Shown in pieces: positions 54,441-64,000 of a stretch of DNA of 64,000 nt (the stretch's first letter is position 1; each line of letters opens with the position of its first letter). The notes beneath the pieces are model-generated. The model was not told the origin of the DNA. It was given only the letters and a program-made list of their open reading frames with translations, and did no database searches. Origin of the DNA: Hemileia vastatrix. Lineage: Eukaryota > Basidiomycota > Pucciniomycetes > Pucciniales > Zaghouaniaceae. Both the position numbers and the translations under genes were made by a program. The stretch covers positions 3,583,001 to 3,647,000 of the forward strand of contig JASXTE010000015.1 of assembly GCA_030280995.1 (NCBI GenBank), written 5' to 3'.

Positions 54441-55207
54441 GCCTTCCCTTTTGTGCTGTTTTATTCATTCATTACTTACTATTTTATTACAAAAATTATT
54501 ACAATAAATATTTATTACTATTAGTTATTGATTTTAGTATTTACTTCTACTTAATTCTAAATCTTTGATTATAATAATAAATATAAAAATTATACCTCTT
54601 TTATTTGAATAAAGTAATATATGAGATAAAAAATACGTACTTGCATTTGAGAGCTTCCAAATCCACCGTCCAATACCATAAATCTCCACCAGAAGTCTTT
54701 TAGACCAAAAGGAGCTCCCAATACTTGAGGCCCTTTCTAAATTGCTGACAGAACATTGTTATCTTGAAGCCTGCAACTGAGGGACAATTGACATGGAGGT
54801 ACCTGTAAGGACAATTGGATGACAAAAACAATGAATGTCATAGACCACATGACTTATTTTTTTCTGCAACCGGGAATTGAACCACGCTCCAAAACTTGAG
54901 TTCATATATTGGAAATATCCATATATATTTGTGGTAATTATATTGATTACTATTTGTGGGTCACTCTGCATGTTTCATTGTCTACGTATATCTATTTACT
55001 CAGCACTCTGTAAGTGGAATTAACTTGCTCATTTTACAGGGGGAGGTGCCTGGTAAATAAAATATTTTTTTTCCTAGTTGACCAAGATAGAACTATATTG
55101 TTCTTAGTCCTAGAAGTAATATTAAAATAAAAATAATAATTATATATTATTATTTTTTAATTATTTCAGTTGACTTCTGTCCTAATAATTAAAAAAATAA
55201 TATTATT

Positions 55208-55246
55208 CACCACGGGAAATCTAGGGGTGAATTGCTAGCAATCCCC
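55208..55246 (+). repeat. CACTA-like terminus with TGCTAGCA hairpin
   Basis: CACCACGGG follows ATT, and 12 bp further on GGGG and CCCC flank the perfect palindrome TTGCTAGCAA. The order (CACCA, spacer, hairpin centred on TGCTAGCA) is that of the E-type ends. The partner end was not found. Confidence 0.45.
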
Positions 55247-55789
55247 TCTCTTGAAATTTAGAGTGTCCCTTAAATATGCCAGGTTTATGAATACTTTATA
55301 AACATAAGTAAATTAGAGTTAGATTTACATTTATTCTCAGATTGATTATAGACAGAATATCAACTGATTCCAAATTATGCACAAGTTGATCATCCAGAAC
55401 TTGATTTTGGTCCTCTGATGAGAAACAATTGAGCACAAATTGATCTAACCTAAGCTTATGCATATATAATAATTCAGGATACTTGCTATATTAAATTTGA
55501 TAATAAAAAAAATATTGATGAATTTATATAAAAAAAATTATTATGTAAGATATTAAATTATAAATTTAGGCATCATAGGAGGGCACGTAATAGAACTTAA
55601 TTATACTATGTGACACCTTAATACTGTATCATGCAGTTTGAAACATTTAAAACAAAATGAGTCATGATGGGCAATGAAATTGCTTGGACAGACTCTTTCA
55701 AAATTAATACTGACCATAATACACAAGTATGAAACCTTGGCATCTATCCAATAAAAGATTTTCCTTCTGATAAATGGATTTTTCTCAGT
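55247..55789. other. Gene-free interval before the satellite
   Basis: AT-rich, no gene or repeat recognised. Confidence 0.45.
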
Positions 55790-56830
55790 TACTACCTGCT
55801 AAAAAGTGTCCTTCTGAGGTTTGTCTGACCTTCAGGGGGGTAATTTGGCCACATCACATTACTTCTATTTCCATGATTGACCAAAACATCATCCTCATTC
55901 CCATCTAAAGAGTTGATCTCATCTGACTGTGGCTGATCAAAGGGGTCCACCACAAGTTTGGCCAAAATTTTGGTGAACACTTTTTTGATGGATAGTGACT
56001 AACTGGTGCTTTCCAAAATTGTCCACCTCAAGTTAGGATAAACTTCAGGAGGATAAATTTATTATGAATACCAAATTAACTGAAGAATACTTTTGCCCTA
56101 GCTACTCTGCATCATAAAAGTGTCCAACTGAGGTTTAGCCATAATTCAGGTAGACACTTTTGGAAAGGCACAGTCTGATGGGTTTAATATCTATATATGG
56201 CAATAAGTATCAGTCTTTTATCAACATGGAACTAGAATTAATTTAATATGGCCAAAGTGTCCACCTGAAGTTTGGCCAAAATACAGGTGGAAATTTTTAT
56301 GAGGATTACTTGATGAAATGAAGAAGACTTGCAATTACTTTCCATCATAAAATTTTCAAACTTAAGTTTATCAAAAATTGTGGTGTCACTTTTGCCAGAT
56401 CCAGTCATATGGGATCAACTCTCTATATGGCAATGAGAATCAATTTTTAGTCAATCATGGCATTAGAAGTAATTTTATATGGAAAAACTTTCCACCTGAT
56501 TTTTGGCCAAAAATAAGTTGGAAATGTTTATGAGGAATACTAGATTAACTAAAGAAGACTTGCACCCTACTACTGTCCATCATAAAATTGTCCACCAGAA
56601 GAATTCTCAAACTTGTGGTTGACACCTTTGGCCTGGTTCAGCCATATGTGATCAATTCTGCATATGGAAATGAGGATTTAATTTGGTCAATCATGGTACT
56701 AGAAGTAATTTGATATAGATAAAGTGTACAACTAAATATTGGAAAAAAATAAGTTGAAAACTTCATTTAGTTTTTCAAAAAATCAAATTAAGTAAAATTT
56801 TATTCCTGATGATGCCCATTTTATCCAACA
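55790..56830. repeat. Degenerate short-period edge of the satellite (about 235 bp units)
   Basis: Variants of AAGTGTCCACCTGAAGTTTG with a partial inverse copy recur near 55805, 55950, 56017, 56117, 56254, 56342, 56485, 56584 and 56722. Every second one is spaced about 225-242 bp. The frame at 55792-55980 is a by-product. Confidence 0.7.
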
Positions 56831-59800
56831 CCTCTTCTGAGCCTTGAAAGTAGGCATTTAGCTTGAATTTTGAATTTCATATAAAATCTCTATTATTCAA
56901 CCTATTTCTTTTTATCCCTTTTTTTCTTTTAGATATCAATTAATTTTATGTAAAACAAATCATTTTCATAATTTTTTACCTGTATTTAATAGAATTATTA
57001 AAGGTTTAACATCACCCTGTAAGCATTTGGCACATGTTTTTTTGCTATACTAATAAAAATAATAATATACTGGTAACAAAAAATTGATCAAATGATAAAA
57101 TATTAATAAAACAGAAAGATCAAATACCAGTGGATATGTTTTAAAAAAATACCAGTTGCACTGAAGAAGAGCTGCACCCTAGATACTCACCATTAAAAAA
57201 GTGTCCAGCACAAGTTCGGCCGAACTTGTGCTGGACACTTTTGGTCAGTTGCAGTCATATGAGATCAATTCTCACTATGGCAATGAAAAAATTTTTTTGG
57301 ATAAAAAACTTCACTAGAAGTAGTTTTACATAGCCAAATTTTCTACCTAGATTTCATCCAAACCACAGGTGGACAATTTTTTATCTTTGAAAAAAAGTCA
57401 ATTTAGTACAATTTATACCTGATGGCTCTCATTTGCTTCAACACATCTACTGGCCTTTGATAGTAGGAATATTACTTGGATTTCTTTTTTCATATTTGAT
57501 CCCTTTAACTTAATTTTTTATTCCTAATATTTCTTTTGGATATCAATTAATAATTTTTAAAATAAACTATTTTCATATTTTTATACATTTATTTAATAAT
57601 ATTATAAATGGCATAACATCACCTGGTATGCATTTGGCACATGAGTTTTTTCTATACTTATAAAATTAATAATATAATGGCGACCAAAAATTAATCAAAT
57701 GATATTAATGAGTGAGGAACAAATATAAAATACCAGTAGACATATTTGTAAGAAATACTAGATGAACTGAAGAAAAATTCTACCCTAGCTACTCTACATT
57801 AAAAAAGTGTCCAGCACAAGTTTGGCCGAACTTGTGCTGGACACTTATGGTCAGGTGCAGTCAGATGGGAGCAATTCTCTCTATGGAAATGAAGATAAAT
57901 TTTTGATATAAAATTACACTAGAAGTAGTTTGATATGGCAAAATTTTCATGCTGAAGTTTTGGTAAAGCTCAAGTGGATTTTTTTTTTATTTTTACAAAA
58001 AAGAAAATTTAGTGCAAGTTTAGCCCTGATTGTTCTAATTTAATTCAACATCTCATTTTTCTGTTTATGGCAGGAATTTAACTTGGATTTTAATTTTCAT
58101 CTTTGATTTCTTTTTTTTTACTTTATTCCTCTCATATTGCTTTTGGATAGAAGTTTATTTTTTGTAAAATAAATCATTTTCATATTTTTTTACCTTTATT
58201 TAATAATATTATAAAAGGTGTAACATCACCCAGTATTCATTTGGCACACAATTTTTTGCTATACTGATAATATTAATAATATAATGGTGAGAAAAAATTA
58301 ATCAATTGATAAATATGAGTGAGGCACAAAGATTTAATAAAAGTGGAAATGTTTATAAGAAATTTCAGATGATTAAAAATGACTTTCACCCTGGCTACTC
58401 TTCATGATAAAAGTGTCCAGGACAAGTTTGGCCAAACTTGTGATGGACACTTTTGGTTGCATGCCGTCAGACGCAATCAATTCTTTTTATGGAAATGAGA
58501 CTGAATTATCACTCCATCATTGCACTGAAAGTAGTTTTACATAGACAAATTGTCCCCTGGAAGTTTGTCCAAACCTAAGGTAGACAATTTTTTCCTTTGG
58601 TAAAAAGTAAATTTGATCCATGTTAATCTATGATGGTGCCCATTTTTTCCGAAGCCTCTACTGGCTCATGATAGCAGAAATTATACTTAATATCTTTATT
58701 TCATGTTTGATCTCTTTAATTTTAATCTTACCCTTTTATTTATCTTTAGCTTGTAAATATCAATTTTATTTTGGTAAAACTGATAACTTTCACATTTTTT
58801 TATATTTATTATATTATATTATTAAAGTTGTAAAATCATACAGTGTACATTCATTACACATTTTTTTGCTATACTAAAAACATTAATAATATAATGGTGA
58901 CTAAAAAATAATCAAATAATAAATATAGATGACACAGAAAGATCAAATACCCATAGACATTTTTAAAATGAATATAAGATTAACTGAAGAAGACTTGCAC
59001 CCTAGCTACTCTCCATCATAAAAGTGTCCAGCACAATTTCAGCTGAGCTTGTGCTGGACACTTTTGGTTGCATGCAGTCAGATGGGATGAATTTACTCAA
59101 TGGAAGTTAAAATGGATTTTTGCTCAATCATTGCACAAGAAGTAGCTTTATACTGCTATACTATCCTCCTGATTTTTTGGAAAACATTAGGTGGACACTT
59201 TTATTAATTTTTAAAAAAAGAAAAAATATTCCAAATCTAGAACTGGTGGTGCAAATTCTGTCTGAAAACTCAAATTATCTTTGATGGCAGAAATTTTATT
59301 TGAATGTTTAATTTCATATTTAATCACTTTTATTTTACTTTTTTATTCCTGTTTTTGCTTTCAAATATCAATTTATTTATCGTAAAACTAATAATTTTCA
59401 TATTTTTTTTACTTTTATTTAATAAGATTATGAAAGATGTAGCATCTCCCAGTATGCATTTGGCTTACAAATTTTTTCAATAATAATAACATTAATATTA
59501 TAATGGTGAAAAACAATGAATCAAATGATAAATATGAATGACACAGAAAGAACATATACAAGTGGATTTGTTTATAAGGAATACCTGATGAACTGAAGAA
59601 GACCTGCACCCTAGATACTCACCATCATAAAAGTGTCCAGCATAAGTTTGGCTGAACTTGTGCTGGACACTTTTGGTTGCATGCAGTCAGATGGGATAAA
59701 TTTACTCTATGGAAATGAAAATGATGTTTTGCTCAATCATTGCACAATAAGTAGTTTGATATTGCCAAAATGTCCTCCTGATGAGTTTTCAAAACTCATC

Positions 59801-62800
59801 AGGACACTTTCTTTGGTTTAACAAAAAAGTAAATATAGTGCAAGTTTAGCCCTGGTGGTGCACATTTGATCTAACACCTCTACTTGTTATTGATAGTGGG
59901 AATTTTCCTTAGATTTTTTTTCTTATTTTATCCCTTTTATTTTACTTTTTTATTGCTCATATTGCTTTAGATATCAATTTTTAATTTTTAAAATAAATAA
60001 TTTTCATACTCTTATACCTTTATTTAATAATATATGATTAAAGGTGGAACACCACCTGGTATGCATTTTTCACACAAGTTATTACTATAGTAATAACGTT
60101 AACAATATAATAATGACAAAAAATTAATCAAATGGTAAATTTAAATGACACAGAAAGATCAAATTCCAGTGGAAATGTTTATAAGAAATCCCTTTTGAGT
60201 TTAAGAAGATTTGCTGTATGCCTACTCTCAATTATAAAAGTGTCCAGCACAAGTTCAGCTGAACTTGTGCTGGACACTTTTGGTTGCATGAAGTCATATG
60301 AGATAAATTCTCTCTATGGCAATAAAAAATGATATTTCACTCAATTATTGAAGTAAAGAATGTTTAATATTTTAAAATGGTCCCCTGGATGTCTGTCCAA
60401 ACCTCAGTTCAAAATTTGTTAGCTATACATAAAATTAAGTTTAGACCAAGTCTTGACCTAGGGGTCCCCAACTGTCCCAACACCACTTCTGGCTCTTGAT
60501 AGTAAAAATTTTACTTGTATTTTTTATTTTGTATTTGATCCCATTTATTTTCATTTTACTTTTCTATTACTCTTTTTAATTTTAAATATCAATTTATTTT
60601 TTTAAAAACTAAACATATTCATATTTTTTTAACTTTATATAATAATATTATTAAAGTTGTAACATCACCAATTTTGCATTTGGCATGCAGTTTTTGCTAT
60701 AATAGAAACATTAATAATATATATGGTGACAAAAAATTAATTATAAGATAAATATGTATGATAAAAAAAATTTAAAAACCCAATAGAAATGTGAAAAACA
60801 AAAAACTGATGTACTGAGAAACACTTCCACCCTAGCTACTCTCCATCATAAAAGTGTCCAGCACAAGTTCGGCCAAACTTGTGCTGGACACTTTTGTTCA
60901 GGTGCAGTCAGATGGGATCAATTCTCTCTGTGGAAATTAAATTAAAAAAATGCTAAATAATTACATTAGAAGTAGTTTGGTATGGCTGAATTATCCACCT
61001 TGAGTTTTTCCAAACCTCAGGTGAGAAATTTCTTATCTTTAAAAAAAATTAAATTTTATCAAATTTAGCCCTGATGGCACCCATTTGTTTCAACACCTCT
61101 GCTGGCTCTTGAAGGCAGGAATTTTTCTTGAATTTTTCTTTTTCATATTTGATCTCTTTTACTTTACTTTTTTATCACTCATGTTACATTTGGATGTTAA
61201 TTTATAATTTTGGAAAAGATATAATTTTCATATTTTTTTAACATTTTTTAATAATATTATAAAAGGTGTAATATAACATGGCATGCATTTGGCACACAAG
61301 TTTTTTCTGTATTAATAAAATTAAAAAAATTCTAATGAAAAAAATTAATCAGATAATAAAATATGAATAACACAGAAAGATCAAATACCATTTGACATGT
61401 TTTAAAAAAATAACAGTTGCACTGAAGAAGACCTGCACCCTAGCTACTCTCCATCATAAAAGTGTCCAGCACAAGTTCGGCCAAACTTGTGCTGGACACT
61501 TTTGGTCAGGTGCAGTCAGATGAGATCAATTCTCTCTATGGAAATGAAAAAAATTATTTGATAAGAAACTTCACTAGATGTAGTTTGATATAGCTGAATT
61601 ATCCACCTAGAGTTCATCCAAACCACAGGTACACAATTTTTTATCAATAAAAACAATCAATTAAGTACAATTTATCCCTGACAGCTCTCATTTGCTTCAA
61701 CATCTCTACTGGCCTTTGATATTAGCAATAATACTTGGATTTCTTTTTTCATATTTGATTGCTTTAAATTAATTTTTTATTCCTCATATTGCTCTTGGAT
61801 ATCAATTAATAAATTTTAAAATAAATTATTTTAATATTTTTATAGATTTTTTCAATAATATTATAAAATGTGTAACATCACTCGGTATGCATTTGGCACA
61901 CAATTTTTTGCTATACTTATATAATTAATAATATAATTAAGACAAAAAATTAATCAAACAATATGTATGAGTGAGGCACAAAGATAAAATACCAGTAGAC
62001 ATGTTTGTAAGTAATACCAGATGAACTGAAGAAAAATTCTACCCCAGCCACTCTCCATCATAGAAGTGTCCAGCACAAGTTTGGCCGAACTTGTGCTGGA
62101 CACTTTTGGTCATGTGCAGTCAGATGGGATCAATTCTCTGTATGGCAACAAAAAATTTTTTTATCAAATTTCACTAGAAGTAGTTTGGTTTAGCTGAATC
62201 ATCCACCTGCTGTTCTGCCCAATATCAGGTGTATGATTTTTTATCTTTAAAGAAAAGGTCACTTATTACAATTAAGCCCTGATGGCTCCCATTTGCTTTA
62301 ACACCTCTACTGGCTCTTGATAGCAGGAATTTTACCAGTATTTTTTTCATATTTTAACTCTTTGACTTTTATTTTACTCTTTTATTCTTCTTTTTACTTT
62401 TAAATTTAAATTTAATTTTTGTAAAACTATTCCTTTCCATATTTATTTACATCTATTTTAAAAAATTATTGAAGGTATAACTTCACATGGTATGCATTTG
62501 GCACACAAGTTTTTGCTATACTAATAACATTAATAATATAATGGTGATAAAATATTAATTGGATGATAAATATGAAAGATACAGACTGATCAAATACCAG
62601 TAGACATGTTTATGAGAAATACAAGATGAACAAACTGAAGAAAATTTCCACCCAAGCTACTCTCCATCATAAAAGTGTCAAGCACAAGTTGGGCCGAACT
62701 TGTGCTGGACACTTTAAGTCACGTGCAGTCAGATGGGATCAATTCTCTATATGGCAACAAAAAAGCATTTTTTTATTAAACTTCACTACAAGCAGTTTTG

Positions 62801-63215
62801 TTTAGCTGAATCATCCACCTGTTGTTCTTCCCAACCTCAGGTGTATAGTTTTTTATCTTTAAAAAAAAGGTCACTTATTACAATTTAGCCCTGATGGCTC
62901 CCATTTTTTTCAACACTTCTACTGGCTCTTGAGAGCAAGAATTTTACTAGTATTTTGTTTTTCATAATTGATCTCTTTGAGATTAATTTTACCTTTTTAT
63001 CCCTCATATTGCTTTTGTATATCAATTTATTTTTTGTAAAACAAATCATTTTCATATTTTTTTACCTTTATTTAATAATATTATAAAAGGTGTAACATCA
63101 CCTGGTATGCATTTGGCACACGAGTTTTTGCTATACTTATAATATTAATAACATAATGGTGACAAAAATCAATCAAATGATAAATATGAGTGAGGCACAA
63201 AGATCAAATACCAAT
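56831..63215. repeat. Satellite array, about ten units of 608 bp, each with a 38-bp palindrome
   Basis: Palindromes start at 57201, 57807, 58413, 59024, 59633, 60240, 60854, 61462, 62066 and 62675, at intervals of 604-614 bp. Each runs from GTGTCCAGCACAAGTT through a GGCC or AGCT centre to the inverse arm ending GGACAC. Each unit also holds a degenerate second core about 125 bp on, and a spacer of about 370 bp with GTGTAACATCACC and GTATGCATTTGGCACAC. Reading frames within it are not genes. The array stops near 63215. Confidence 0.93.
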
Positions 63216-63800
63216 TAATCTATAGTTCTTTTTAATTATATAATTTTTTTGATTAAATAAAATGGTAATAATGAATTATATTTTTCATCCACAATTCCAC
63301 TCTAATGATTCCCACCGCACAAAAAGGGTTCACTTGGTCCTTTCTTTACTGCTTGTGCATATATTTTATTGTCCACAGTACTACAATTTTTTGTAGTGAT
63401 TATCCCACATCTGATTCAGGAATATTTTTAAACAATATAAGTTTTTTTTACAAAAGACCTTATCATATCCAATATCCCACAAAAATTCAACCTGTTTTTG
63501 TATTAAAGCCTGTTAATTATTAAGAAATTGTTAAAATAATTAGATTAGACCCTGGCACAGCTAGATCCATACCAACCGACCTAAAGTCTTTTCAATATTG
63601 AAAACAATTAAATAAAATTATGATATCATACTAAATTATGGGCACCAACCATAATTCAGCATTTCTCATTTGCTCTGCTACAAAATGAGTGCATGTAGCA
63701 TTTTTCTAATGTCGGACTGTTTTTCTTCCTTCCCTCACACCTTTAGTCCAGAATGAAAATTTAGTATGAGTTTTGGTCAAAATGGTTTGCCAGTGTTATC
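63216..63800. other. Gene-free interval
   Basis: AT-rich DNA after the satellite. A 72-codon frame at 63305 shows no convincing coding features. Confidence 0.45.
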
Positions 63801-64000
63801 TGTATGCAATATGAATTCATATTGCATATTTCTATTTATGCATAAAATATACTCGTTAAGCATCATTTTTTTGCATTTTTCAATCATTATGCATATTTAT
63901 GCATATTCATATGCATATTCATTATACAGATCTATATGCATATTAATATATTTTATTCATATACGTATATGCACCTTTTTTTGCATATTCAATATGCATA
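63801..64000. repeat. ATGCAT-rich palindromic tract
   Basis: The perfect 20-bp palindrome GCAATATGAATTCATATTGC (63806-63825) is followed by many copies of TATGCATA-type octamers up to the window edge. This looks like the start of another simple or satellite-like repeat. Confidence 0.65.

Noticed and set aside
54301..54507. 68-codon hydrophobic frame
   Set aside because: Derived from T-rich DNA around a TATA-like box. More likely part of a promoter or LTR than a membrane protein gene.
54860..54910. tRNA gene or tRNA-derived SINE (minus-strand GGTTCAATTCCCGG)
   Set aside because: It resembles a B box, but the T-stem does not pair properly and no D-arm or anticodon arm could be placed upstream.
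58620..60332. Open frames inside the satellite (for example 58620-58877, 59633-59821)
   Set aside because: They recur only partly from unit to unit and are not conserved as proteins.
55790..63215. CRISPR-like array of regularly spaced palindromes
   Set aside because: Eukaryotic context, 608-bp period and repeated spacers. This is a satellite.

Overview
This 64 kb window is very AT-rich and dominated by transposable elements. It looks like part of a TE-inflated fungal genome, most likely a basidiomycete. The evidence is short GT-AG introns (about 50-90 nt), two Ty3/gypsy lineages whose Gag and RT sequences are of basidiomycete type, a fungal Tnp2-type CACTA transposase, and small cysteine-cluster proteins. 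An AT-rich rust-like fungus would fit, but the species cannot be fixed from the sequence. I find exactly one clear ordinary host gene, at 32.9-34.0 kb, with clearly higher GC than its surroundings.

Layout. 0-2.8 kb: two two-exon genes for cysteine-cluster, Ser/Pro-rich proteins, separated by an array of a short hairpin motif. 3.9-11.4 kb: a minus-strand Ty3/gypsy element (element A). Its gag is open and joined to pol by a probable -1 frameshift; pol is broken by a 260-bp CACTA-like MITE and one stop codon. 12.5-20.5 kb: a decayed chromodomain-bearing gypsy element (B1, plus strand). 21.3-23.3 kb: MITE and LTR fragments and a relic gene (F copy 1). 23.3-32.4 kb: a complete and very young sister of B1 (B2, minus strand) with 1177-bp LTRs, a GATTT target duplication and an intact 1955-codon ORF, inserted inside a 213-bp MITE. 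32.9-34.0 kb: the host gene. 34.3-35.9 kb: a small foldback-like repeat, a 5'-truncated LINE tail and a MITE. 35.9-48.0 kb: a four-level nest, in which relic gene F is split by CACTA-like element E2, which is split by a larger CACTA element, which carries a 261-bp MITE. 48-55.8 kb: gene-poor AT-rich DNA with weak relics. 55.8-63.2 kb: a satellite array of about ten 608-bp units, each with a 38-bp palindrome. The window ends in an ATGCAT-rich palindromic tract.

The most novel signals are: (1) a short hairpin motif with compensatory stem changes, found in an intergenic array, in the 3' region of element A, and inside its pol gene always in one reading frame; (2) an overlapping frame in the gag region of B1/B2 that is better conserved than the long frame and runs into an A_AAA_AAG slippery site feeding the long ORF; (3) a satellite whose palindrome is kept by paired changes and whose 608-bp unit appears to be an older 235-bp unit plus a roughly 370-bp insert; (4) hairpins centred on TGCTAGCA shared by several CACTA-like families; and (5) an E2-encoded spliced ORF that keeps the ends of a CACTA transposase but lacks the catalytic core.
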